From contig OY783207.1 of the NCBI GenBank assembly GCA_963678705.1, positions 9,114,001-9,178,000 on the forward strand: a stretch of 64,000 nucleotides of DNA, in the 5' to 3' direction. Origin of the DNA: Panorpa germanica. Its lineage: Eukaryota > Arthropoda > Insecta > Mecoptera > Panorpidae. A model generated the notes under the pieces. That model was not told where the DNA came from. It ran no database searches and saw only the letters and a list, made by a program, of their open reading frames with translations. This document shows, in pieces, positions 48,477-59,699 of this stretch (its first letter is position 1; every line of letters begins with the position of its first letter). The position numbers and the translations under genes are program-made.

Positions 48477-48539
48477 AGAATTATGGTACTTCGTTTTTGG
48501 ATTCTTTCTTTAAATATAAAAACGAAGTACTATAATTCT
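48477..48539. repeat. Hairpin with 22-bp stem and 19-base loop
   Basis: AGAATTATGGTACTTCGTTT plus TT (48477-48498) pairs with 48518-48539 with one mismatch, which would be a G-U pair in RNA. A third partial copy of the arm (GAGGTACCATAATTTC) follows at about 48556. Total length and loop are within the range of a small pre-miRNA, but an inverted-repeat element explains it equally well. Confidence 0.6.
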
Positions 48540-48599
48540 AGAGTATCATAATTCGAGGTACCATAATTTCTAAAATCATAACAAGACCTTCTTAAAAAT

Positions 48600-49790
48600 T
48601 GAGAGGAGGGAACCCAATATATTAAAAAAAAACATTAATTTACTTAAATTTCTTTTTGGAACGGATCTTACAAGGTCTACCTTATTCAATATAGGAACGT
48701 ACTCCCGTAAAAAAAATATTACACGTTCGAGAAATCAAAAGTACGAAATTAGGCGTTTGTGAACACAAATATATACAACTACATATATAAATACTTGTAT
48801 ATTACATCTATATATACAAACATGTATGTTTTCAAATTTGGGCATGCCCATAACTGTAATAACTATCTATGTTGTTTCAGGGACATCGTATTTAATTTTC
48901 GATTGATTGATTTTTATTATAATTACGAATTAGATATAGACGAGTATCAAATTATAACTGGTCATTATATTAATGAGCTTGATTCAAACTATGTTTTAAT
49001 AAAAATATAATTATCAATCAAAATGTTCGTTTTATCAGGTAATAAAATTCATAGTCCTGTTATTAATGTATATTTATCTTTTATTGACATTCAGGTATTT
49101 TCTAATATTTATAATTATATATATACATATATATGTATACAATACATACATATTTCGTTGGTATATGAGCATTTTTACAACCTCCATAAAAACCGGCGAA
49201 AGTTATTCGGACAATGATATAATTGAGATATAGATATTTATTAAGATTGAAAAGAATCATTTTATTTTGATTGATATTTTTATTAGATTCATGTTACGAA
49301 ATATTCGCATGTTTTTAAACCTGGATTGTATAAAAATAAATATGATAACATAATCATTAAATATTACTATTAGATGAGAGTATAAGAGGAGGCGTAGAAA
49401 AAGAGAAAAAGATAGGAGAAGGGCAAAGGTCAATGAAGAGAAGCGAATTTTCGGCATTCTTTTTGCACACAATTCTTGCAAGTTAAAATATAATATATCT
49501 TATATAAAATTTGTCTTACGCGTTATTACTTTATTCCTAGGTTCAGGAATAGATTAACCGAAGCTTATGTCGAATCAGAATACCAATTATTTCAATAACT
49601 TTAAACGTTTTTGACGTGCAAAGGAGTGCGTCATCTCCAACGTCATCTTGGAAAGGTTTAAACCACTCAAAAACCCGCGAACGTGATGAAAATTCATTGC
49701 CATATACTCCTTTTAAAGGTTTTTTAAATGTTTCACATGAATTTCTTTAATGACATTTAAAACACATGATTTTTCTGACCAAACAAAAAA
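48600..49790. other. Non-coding stretch with TA-rich simple sequence
   Basis: TATA/TACA-rich simple sequence occurs near 48765-48825 and 49108-49150. The frames at 48759-49010 and 49023-49217 are composed of it and have no domain. Confidence 0.5.
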
Positions 49791-49800
49791 TGAAACTTAT

Positions 49801-50032
49801 GCCGGTTTCATACCAGACAGACAAAACAATAAAACACGAACAAAAACAGTTTTTCTGAATAAAAACACAGTTCTTAAAACATTGTTGTCTTTTAAAACTG
49901 TTTTAATAAACAAAACACATTCTCATATAGAGTGGGTAAGATCAAAGAAAACACGTTTGTTGTTGTTGTTTTAGTCTGCTTGGTTTGAACACGCAGTTTT
50001 TTTTCAAAAGTGTTTTTTGGTGTAAAACCGAC
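49801..50032. mobile_element. MITE with GCCGGTTTCAYACC ends, copy 1
   Basis: The left end reads GCCGGTTTCATACCAGACAG and the right end, reverse-complemented, GTCGGTTTTACACCAAAAAA. The interior shares GTTTTAATAAACAAAACACA and TTTAGTCTGCTTGGTTTGAA with 62402-62741. It is rich in AAAAC words. Non-coding. Confidence 0.6.
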
Positions 50033-50299
50033 AATATTCAACAAAAGCCACTACCAGTCTAACATGAGTACAGACACGGGAGAGGCGGCAATCGAAAGAA
50101 AAGGATTCACACTACACAGCTGTCGGTTGCACAACTTTGTCGCATGCCTAGTTCGTTTGTAGTAGCATCAGTCTCGTTTAGAAAAAGTTACAACTCGTAT
50201 ATTTATATCATAAGTATTTCTATATCACTTTTATTAGATGTAGCTTTTATCATCTTAATGTCTTTAATGCTTGCAATAACGATTAGGGAATGTGAGAAT

Positions 50300-50520
50300 T
50301 TCTCCACTAACGTACGTGGAGTACTACATGCAGTTATTTACATAAATATGCACAATTCTAACTGCATTGCATACAACATACATAGTAAGAATATAGCGAA
50401 GAGGGCATGGAGTAATAGACGTTCTCATGGCATCACGTTTCAGCTGCGCCGTTCCACTTACATATTACTTCTACCCGAACCAATACCAATACCATACCGC
50501 AAACAACTTGCATAGGATGT
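50300..50520. repeat. GC-richer segment with ACCAATACC repeats
   Basis: The segment contains ACCCGAACCAATACCAATAC followed by CATACCGCAAAC, which echoes the GGTATC-type runs near 21229 and 33050. It lies within a 123-codon plus frame that I consider incidental. Confidence 0.35.
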
Positions 50521-50919
50521 AGATTTTACCACATCCAGAGCGCAGAAACTGCATCGAAACCGTATAGATACTGTTTAGAAGAAACATTCTAAAACTTCTT
50601 TTCGATTCTTTTGTACGAATTATCAGAAAAGAAATTGAAAGATATTTTTATAAAGTGCGTCAGATATTTGTTTCTTGGCTTGTAGCAGTACAGAGTGTAA
50701 TAAGTAGGGCCAGGATTTATATGCGTAAATTTTGTGTTATTATAATTTGAAGGGCTTCTTACGTAGTGCAAATAAAAAAATAAAAAATGGGATTTTCTTT
50801 TTCTTACAATACTACAAGTAAGTATAGATATACTTATCTAGTAGCTTACATTTCAATTTGAACAATTACACGGTGTGTTAGAGATTGCTCCAATGAACAA
50901 TACTATATGATTAGGTTAC

Positions 50920-51295
50920 TAGTTCCGAGGGTTTAGTCCTGCGAAGTGTTCGAACATCGTTACTATCAAGCAACATTTGCGTCACGGCGATGTTTTCGTG
51001 GTTACGAAGTCTTAACTCGTGTTTCACTGCTATAGTTTTGATTTCTTCTCCGACTGTTAATCTTCAGGTCTTTATGTATGTCGTCATTGCGGATATACCA
51101 CGGTGCATTAACTATTCTCGCAGAACTTTATTTTGGAACGTTTGGATAGCTTTATCGTTGGATTTCTTGGTGTTACCCCAGAGTTGCACTCCATACGTCC
51201 ATACTGGCTTTAGCACTTGTTTATTTATAAGCAGGTTGTTTTCTATGTTTAGTTCAGAGCGTCGTTCAATTAACCAATACTCATTTTTCTTTGTT
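50920..51295 (-). mobile_element. Jockey-clade LINE, C-terminal end of ORF2, degraded
   Basis: The minus strand reads LLINKQVLKPVWTYGVQLWG, NTKKSNDKAIQTFQNKVLR, then after a one-base shift RIVNAPWYIRNDDIHKDLKI, and after another shift TVGEEIKTIAVKHELRLRNH ending RRTKPSELV. This is the highly characteristic end of jockey-type reverse transcriptases (LKP.WTYG.QLWG, FQ.K.LR.I.NAPWY.), where the last residues are typically R-x-K-R-x-x-P. Two frame changes make it non-functional, and only the 3' part is present. It is a different LINE from the CCHC-knuckle copies at 13, 25 and 33 kb. Confidence 0.85.
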
Positions 51296-51309
51296 TTAGT
51301 TTAAATCGC

Positions 51310-52730
51310 CACACTTTTGTCCAAGAGCTGATCTTACCCACTGCTTTTTGATGGGAAATATGCAAATGAATTAAATATCAAACATTTTGTCTATCGTCAT
51401 CTACATACAGTTTTACTACAGTTTTAGACCAATGTATAGTAAAAATATCTAAATGCGTCACAGCATTGGTTAGTACATTCGTAAATTTGAATATACTTGT
51501 ACATTTTCAAAAAGCTAGAAAGTTCAAATTTCACAATATTGGAACTAAGGAAATACATTTCTTTTGCACTATTTCATTTCTACATAATTAGAGTATTGTT
51601 TGGAAGACAAGTTACCTCCGTTGCACTATTCAAATCCAAAAATAGGGCCACAAAATATCGCAAAGTATTCTAAAATTGGGTTGATTAATACCCTTTATTA
51701 AACTGCTTAACTTTTTTTTAATTACACTTGCAATATTTTTAAAAGCAGTAAAGTTTTAGAGCCAGCTATAAAAACAAATATAATCGGAGCCTCGAAACTT
51801 TTCAATATAATAATAGATTCCTGTTCAAATGTTCGAACAATATGAAAAACATAACCCAAATAGGGAAACCGATTGAAAATAAGTAGCTATAAAACACAGA
51901 ATCAGTATTTGTATGTTACAGTTAACTGTTAGCTATAGTTTTGTTTTTATATGACATTATACCCGTACAATCAATGAAAGCGGTATAAATTATACCTGTA
52001 AAAAAACTGAAGTAGGTTGACATTATCTCCGCAGCGTATAATACCGTGTACAAGTACTCGTATTTCTTCGCCCACGCAGATCGTTCTAATGCGCTCATAA
52101 TGTAATGTAACCTACTAAAGACAGATACATTATCTTAAACTTATTCAAACATCAAATGCCACTTTCGTAATTTAATTACATAGATGTCTTATATTTTATT
52201 ATCATAGAGTATAATTAAATTTAAATTAAGAACAATCATGAAGGTAAAATATATTTAAATTAAAATAATAATGTATTAAGTTGAAGTGTATACATAAATC
52301 GATTTATGAAAATATGAAATCTGTTATCTAGTTTCAAATCATAAACCATCTCGACCTTATGCAATATTTACCATATTTAAAACTCTCTGCTTTCCTCACA
52401 AACCTTATTATAATATATTACAACATTATGCTTTATATTTTGTGTCAACAGCTAAATCATTTTTTATGCTACACTATATGGTACATTATTCCCTGGGTAC
52501 GTTTGTTATTAAGGAGGCAAGGGACTAGAGAAAATATATAACATTACCTTTAAAATAATAAGTTAAATAAAATATAAATTTTAACTTTAAATTATTTATT
52601 ATTTCGTAAAAGAGCAAAAGAGTAAGATATCTTACAAATATATGTGTTTCTTTTTAAATTTGTAATTCATAAATTAAAGAATTAATTTATAATTTGTTTG
52701 TTTACTGATTGTTTTAAGTTTCAAACCAAC
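51310..52730. other. Non-coding stretch
   Basis: AT-rich; no exon or paired termini noticed. Confidence 0.5.
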
Positions 52731-52733
52731 TTA

Positions 52734-52992
52734 CCCAGTAAACATTTTGGAGTAAAATCTATTTCATTTCTATTACTTTTTATAAGTTTTTTGTCATGTC
52801 TCTTTTATGAGCTACAGACAGCGCAACGACTGCTCACTGTTCAATAAAAGCGACTCCTGTGACAGGTAGGGAATCAATTTGAACTACAATTGATTTTCTG
52901 TGTGTTGCTCTAACTTGTAAAACGTTAGAATTGAAATGTACGAGTGACTAGAACTTCACCTAGCCATTCTATTTCACCAAATGTTTACTGGG
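52734..52992. mobile_element. MITE with CCCAGTAAACA ends and TA target duplication, copy 2
   Basis: The left end CCCAGTAAACATTTTGG pairs with the right end CCAAATGTTTACTGGG, and TA lies on both sides (52732-52733 and 52993-52994). A TA duplication fits Tc1/mariner-type mobilisation. The element is 259 bp and non-coding. Confidence 0.75.
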
Positions 52993-52999
52993 TATATTA

Positions 53000-54240
53000 A
53001 TATCAATATCTTTATTTAATTACAACATTTCAAACATCAGCTGTGAAACGAGATAATAATAATTAGAGTGCGTATATTTCAAAACACATCGTTTTAGCGC
53101 ATACCTAGAGAACGGTTCTACAAATTTAAAAAAGGAAGAGGAATAAATTTAGTAGTTACCAGTTAGTAGAAAAGATATAAACTGTTTAATATATGAAAGA
53201 TCCGTAGGCACATATCAGTGTCGACTCGTTACGATGAGTGCTAAGTCACTTTTAACTTGGATAAATACTGACATGATTGAACGTCACTGACAGTGAACGT
53301 CACAGCACTCACGTATGCATAAAGACCATTAGGTAGCTTTGTATCAAGACAAATTGCACTTATCAAATATATCTTTAAAAAAATATTACATTTTAATAAC
53401 ATGAAATAAGTTTTAAAAAAATATTCCGTGCTTCCTTAACACGTAGTTTACAAGAGCTAGCAACCAGCCTTCAAGCCAGCGGTAAACTCATTTATTATTA
53501 AATCATTTACATGTTATCACATGCTATTTATTTACCATATTTTAGCAACAAAATTATTATCCATAAAAATATGTAAATCCGAATAAACAAATCTCCTGGC
53601 CATGATATTTGTATGTGTGTCTAAAAAATACTAAACTAAATAACTATGATAAACAAAAATGCCAGAAACGTGAAAGAATTTGTTTCGTGTCATTTAAAAT
53701 TCTGTGTAAGGGAAACAATAATATTGTGCATCTTAAATCAGCATTTAAGTGTCTTGTTTTATTTATAAAGAAGAATTTTTTAGATAATAAATAATCTACT
53801 CACGGTAGCAATAACCAATTACATAGCGTTTAATTAGTTTTTAAATCTGTATCTTCATCCATACAATTATGAAAATATATCTTTACAAACCGAAATATAA
53901 TCTCAGATTTATTCTATTTGTCTGCGTTTCTTACCACATATGTACAAATGTTATTTATTTGTTTACACAGATGTCTTAAGTTGCGAACAACATTACAAAG
54001 ATTACAAAGGCACTGTTGACAGAGTAAATACATAACACGTTAAGAATTGAGATACAGCAATAGAAAAAGAAAACAGAAAACAAAGTATTCTTTATTTTGA
54101 GTTGTGACTAACGTTAAGGTGTTTGGAGTTTAGCAAAAAGATGTGATTCACTAATTTACAATAGATTACAACATTTACAAAATATATTTGTTAATAAGTT
54201 TTAGTTTAAATGGAAGTAGGTTTAAGTTTTTTGTAAACGT
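53000..54240. other. Non-coding stretch
   Basis: No gene or paired terminus recognised. Confidence 0.5.
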
Positions 54241-54246
54241 TATTAA

Positions 54247-55102
54247 CCCTCCGTGCTTGGACACTATATTTTTAGACTCATGGTGTTTCGACTCAAGTTT
54301 TCTAAGCTTTCAAAAAATCTGAATAACTTCTTAAAGTGTCTACTACATGGTCCAGAAGTTGCCAAAGTCCAAAGTTTAAAACCGTTGTTAATAAAAATTC
54401 ACAAACAATGAAAAACGCGGAATATTGTTAAAAAATTCATAACTTTATAACAACGGTTGTAGACATTTTTACCTTAGACTAAGCTTTTAAAAGAATGTAG
54501 TGTCTTTAGTGTGAGCTCCAAAAAGTTGAATTATTTCTGCACCTGAATATTTTACGGATTCAGGCATGTCATAATAAACAGAACGGTGATTATTCGGCAC
54601 GTTTGTATTGATGAAAATACAAAAGTTATGAAATAATAATTAATATTACTTAATAATGATAAGTGCCAAAAACAGAATTTACGGTACGCAACCGTTGAAT
54701 TGTCACCCATCTTCAAAAACTTATTGTAGTAAAAAGATGAACTAATAAAAAAAAATCTATATATATAATCTAAGAAATAATATATTAAATTACATAAAAC
54801 ATTTATTTTAACCATAAAAAAACTGTAAAACAACGAGAAAAGCAAAAAAAAAAAGTGCATTTACTAACATTAGAAAATACAAATGTCGTTTGTTACACCG
54901 ACCCTGTTAGGGAACAGAGGCAAGTTTCACTGGCTCGCCTTTGCCGGTAAACTGCCAGATCTGGATGCTGCTGGAACCTTAAGTCCCTACCACTACCTAG
55001 ATTTTTTAGGGGGCATAGGTGAAGCACGCTCTGTACTCATGAGAGAAATACGAGTTTAAAATTTCAACTGTTCCTTAAAAGACCCAATGTACATACTCAG
55101 GG
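54247..55102. mobile_element. piggyBac-like pair of ends flanked by TTAA
   Basis: TTAA at 54243-54246 is followed by CCCTCCGTGCTTGGACAC. At the other side AGGG is followed by TTAA at 55103-55106, and its complement reads CCCTGAGTATGTACATTGGG. TTAA plus CCCT is the piggyBac signature. The shared inverted end is only four bases, so the two may be unrelated ends. The interval contains a GC-richer block (about 54895-55030) and no transposase frame that I recognise. Confidence 0.35.
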
Positions 55103-55109
55103 TTAATCT

Positions 55110-55790
55110 ACTAAGAAAGTAAAAGTCCGAATTAAAATATTGGAGATGATGGTCTGCATAAACCCTTAACTAATTATATTTTATAGTTGACTGCACTATT
55201 CATCAGAAACGATATTACTAGAAGTAAAAAACATGCACTAAGTCGATACCCCGATATTTCTTATATATATTTCTTTAGATAATGATTAGTCATTTTAATT
55301 TATCACTGTAAAAAATTAAAAACGTCAGCATTTTATGAATAAGAAATATTTTTAAACATTGAAGAATAAGAAAATAAAAAGTCTAAATGTTAAAGCGAAG
55401 CTATAAATACTTGTACATAATTTGCATCGTATGCAGTTTTTGCACTCTGTCTTTTTTAATCATTTCGAATAATGAAAAGTTATTACAAGCGAATGTGAAG
55501 CGAGGATGAGTTTACTTTTTATCCTGACACTACGCGATGGATTAAACAAGACAAGGTTTTATTGTTGTCTAACATTACTAGATGACACGGTGAAAAATGA
55601 GCCACAGGGAAAAGGCTTGTAATGCTCCATTCATACAACATTTTAATGTTACCTATTCTATGAATATTGATTCTTGATTGTGCACAAAAACAGTCTGTGA
55701 TAAAACATTAAATAGCTATATCTGTTAACTATTCCTTATGTAAAAATAAGCGGATGGACAAATTTGTTCACAGTCCAAATGCAATAGAAC
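55110..55790. other. Non-coding stretch
   Basis: No gene or paired terminus recognised. Confidence 0.5.
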
Positions 55791-55792
55791 GT

Positions 55793-56406
55793 AATGGGCT
55801 TGTGTCCTATGTCTTAATTTCTATAAAACTGTACTATATGTTGATAAACTAGAACCTCAAATGTCCAATTATTTTTTAATAGCTCTTTATATGTTAGGAG
55901 ATATTAACAATTAAAAAAGGAATTTTGTCTCTTTAATTACTAAAGGGATTCAACGTTGTACAACCTTTCAAATGCACCTGACATCACCGCTAGTTGCTAT
56001 CTCTTTTATACAACAGAGCGTAAGGGATCATAAATCTCTGCTATATGTACTTATATAACAAAATATCAAATATTATTTACAGCTATTTCAAGGAACAATA
56101 AAATTTCAATATTATGTCTGCCGTAACAGGGTTAAATAAAATAAAAACTTATTATTCTTTGATTATTTGACTACCAACAGCTACAGAACATTACCACAGC
56201 ACTGACCTACTCAACAAATAACTGACGTTAAAATGCATTTCACGACAGACCATCTCTAGCGCTAAAACTACAATTCAAATTTTTACTTGCTATATCTCCG
56301 TCAATATTTAGATATTTAATAAAATAGACAAGCCAATACACATTTATTAACATCAATTTCAATCAACAATTGAAAAATCGACCACTAAAAAATGAGTAAG
56401 CCCATT
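55793..56406 (+). repeat. Family A copy
   Basis: Begins AATGGGCTTGTGTCCTATG and ends AGTAAGCCCATT. It has an alternative middle part (GCTATCTCTTTTATACAACA) that is also present, complemented, in the copy inside the GID8-like intron. Confidence 0.75.
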
Positions 56407-56409
56407 GTT

Positions 56410-57060
56410 GAGATAATACAGCAACAATATTAATTGGATATATTAAATGAATAAAAATAGCTTGTCAAAATAATTATGAAATTCAAATTATTCATGGTAT
56501 TCTAATTCAAATATGACATTACATTACTAATTGAGAAAGTTAATAGTGTTAATACCACGTGTAATGGTTGTATGCCGATTCAACAATGCAGTAATATATA
56601 AACACTGATACATTTATAAAACTGATTTAGCACTATCATGCACCATACAAAGACCATCGTGACACAAGAAATCGTTCCGCTACATCGCTTAGAATATTCA
56701 GAACAAAACGCCTAAAGCAGGGCTTGCTAACTACTATCATTCCTATTCAAAACAATATTCGAAATTGTCTAAAAAAAACAAATTTTATCCACTTTTTCAG
56801 TCAAGAGATTTTGTAAAATACGTTGGTATGTAAACGATAAAAAAGAAGCATATATTCGATAATGTCTTTTGAGGACACAGTTAATATTTAATTATTTCAA
56901 TAATTACTACATGATAAAATGATATTTGAAGAATACTTTGTGAAATTTTCATAAATAAATGTCAAGAAATGAGGTATTGACAGCGAATCTCCGCAGACGT
57001 CACAAAAAAAAGGTGCCACTCATAACTCATCACTGGATTTTCTGAATTCGAAAAACCAAA
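56410..57060. other. Non-coding stretch
   Basis: No gene or paired terminus recognised. Confidence 0.45.
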
Positions 57061-57088
57061 ATGGTTTCATTAGTTGATAAGTTTTTGC

Positions 57089-57241
57089 AGGTAACGCTGT
57101 CGAGTTTTTCTTTTTTTATTGATTTTTCCATTTTTTCCAGCACTTAGTCAAAATACCGATTTTTCATGAAAAAAATCAGAAACTTTGTTATTTTAAAATA
57201 CATTAAAATTATAAAATAAAAAAAACTCGACAGCGTTACCT
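57089..57241. mobile_element. 153-bp element with perfect 21-bp terminal inverted repeats
   Basis: AGGTAACGCTGTCGAGTTTT (from 57089) is repeated in perfect inverted form ending at 57241, and the similarity continues more loosely into a T-rich arm. The sequence on the right (about 57260-57410) has phrases such as CCAAATTTCAAAAGAATCGG that I associate with repeats in other insects, so it may sit inside an older repeat. No target duplication was identified. Confidence 0.7.
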
Positions 57242-57419
57242 CGGCATTTATGTAAAGAAAGAGTGTGCCAAATTTCAAAAGAATCGGTCCAGTAGATTTT
57301 GAGCTAGAGAAGGCATCTACTCTGAAAGAGTTATGTGTGAGAAACCGCATTTAAAAGTTTCAAAGGTGAAGACTTAAAACTCTATATCTCCGACAGTTTT
57401 ACTCCAATCGACTTCAAAT

Positions 57420-58930
57420 TTTTACACAATAAACTTAATATGTTGTACAATAATATAAATAAAAAAAAAAAGATAATATAAAAAATGGTGGTTTTATTTG
57501 TGAATTTGGAACACCATGAAGCAGTTAAATAAATGCGTTTAATAAAAGCATAATTATGCGAAAAAGGTTGTCCATCCCTGCGCAGTAAAGAAATTCACGC
57601 TGTTCTTATCTCCTCTACATGACATTGTATCATTATATTTTTTTATACCTATTTATCATTTCTAACAAGTAGACTCTGAAATAAATCAGTGAAATTTTAG
57701 TATCGAGAAAATAAAAACACCGGCAACCGGTAAACGGCAAGTTACTTACTTTTACTTCGTCTTTAAATGTCAATAACCTGTCTGCGTCTACGTGTACGGA
57801 GATATAAGTTATCTCATTAGCGGAGATGAGTAGTTATATCATACTATACTTAGATATACTTCAAGTTTAGCGCTTAATACAAAGGAAAAGTGGAAATGAA
57901 GTGTACGTTCTATAAAGACGAAGTTATGGATTTTCAATTCTACTTCACTTGGAACGAGAAAAATTGAAAGTTTACCGTCGATCATAAAAATGCAATTTAA
58001 AATTGTAATATTACAAATTCTTGAGGGGTAAGATCTGGCTGAAAAAATACAGAACGATCAGTGATGAAAGAGAGAAAAAGTGAAATTTCTTAAATTAAAA
58101 ATAATACTATAAGAGTAATGTCGCAAAAAAAAGAATTTTTCGGTTGAGGACTGTTTTAAAGGACCTTTCATTATTAAAGGATTAAAAATGACTATATCGA
58201 TTGATAATAACTTCTATAATATTACTTTATACAGTGCAGTTTTATATAAATTACATTATAGTTCACAATTCAACTTCAGTTTGTTGTTAGCCGATAATAA
58301 TTCTAATACATTAATTACAAACCCATAAAATTGACAGGTTATGCATCACAGTAACAAAGTTATGCATCGTGATTCATTTATAATAATTATAGTAATAAAA
58401 TAAATATATAAATTTCGCACAATGAATATTTCATTAATGTTTAACATGTCGCACTGCAATTTATTCTTGTTCGCGGTTCAGCGTTTAATTTGAGATACAT
58501 ACTGACATATGTACATACAGTATATTGCATAACATTAAAAATGAACACATGCATCTGAAGAGTTAATTACCAAACAGTTATCTAATCTACTAAACACATC
58601 GCACTCTCTGACGCCTGGGATCTGGAGGCTTTAACTTCAATGTTAGGCCAGGAACGCCAGACCAGGCCAGACCGTGGATGCGTCAGCGTCATATTGTACT
58701 AACTAGAGTTCTGTTATCATTTCGTATTCAAATTCAATTACTATTTATAGTTCATTAAAAATTATATCAATAAATTATGATAAGAGTACACAAGTACTTT
58801 GTATTTTGTAGAAAACGAGACAAAAAGTGCATTCGTAGATAACCAGTCACCATACTACTCCGATTTCAATGATAAATGTTGATTTTAAAATAGTCAAACT
58901 TTTACAAGACAAAAATTTAAGATTGTAATA
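57420..58930. other. Non-coding stretch
   Basis: AT-rich. A GC-richer patch at 58608-58690 has CCAGG-type short repeats and CTGACGC...GCGTCAG at its edges, perhaps a small element. No gene recognised. Confidence 0.45.
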
Positions 58931-58934
58931 CAAT

Positions 58935-59538
58935 AATGGGTTTGTATCCTATGTCTAAATTTCTATAAAATGTCCAAGTATTTTTTAATAACTCCTTATA
59001 TTTCAAGAGATATTAACAATTAAAAAAGTCATTTTTTCTCTTTAATTATTAAAGGGATTCAACACTGCATGAGACATCACAGCCGCTAGAGCGTAAAAGA
59101 GATAGCATATTCAAGATAGAACTCTGGCAAGTTTACAGGTTACCAACCTTACACCTCATAAATCTCTGCTATATGTATTTATATATCAAAATATCAAGAA
59201 ACAATAAAATTCCAATATTATGTCTGCCGTAACAGGGTTAAATAAAATAAAAACTTATTATTCTTTGACTTGACTTGATTATTTCGATTACCAACAGCTA
59301 TAAAACATTACCACAGAATTGACCTATTCAACAAATAACTGACGTTAAAATGCATTTCACGTCATACAAATATGGCCGACCATTTCTAGCGCTAAAACTA
59401 CAATTCAAATTTTTAATTGCTGTATCTCCATTAACATTTAGATATTTAATAAAATAGACAAGCTAATACACATTTATTAACATCAATTTCAATCAACAAT
59501 TGAAAAATCGACCACTAAAAAAAGGACACAAGCCCATT
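58935..59538 (+). repeat. Family A copy
   Basis: Begins AATGGGTTTGTATCCTATG and ends GGACACAAGCCCATT. It lacks part of the left interior (the CTGTACTATATATTGATA segment) but is otherwise collinear with the other copies. Confidence 0.75.
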
Positions 59539-59599
59539 GTGTGTTTTGTAGATTTGATTTTCATTTGGTGAGTTCATTTTATTGCCAGTTATGGAATAA

Positions 59600-59692
59600 A
59601 TTTATTCCACCACCAGGAATCGTCAGGAATTGAAGTGCAGTAATGATAGAAACGTCACAACACAGGACACTTCACCAAATTGTTTACTGGGC
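59600..59692 (-). mobile_element. MITE with CCCAGTAAACA ends, truncated copy
   Basis: Reverse-complemented, this reads CCCAGTAAACAATTTGGTGA, then GTGACGTTTCTATCATTA and CACTTCAATT, which parallels the first 60-70 bases of the copy at 39205. The other end is missing. Confidence 0.55.
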
Positions 59693-59699
59693 AGTCACA

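Noticed and set aside
50144..50515. 123-codon plus-strand frame
   Set aside because: No domain or splice support, and its second half is repeat-like.
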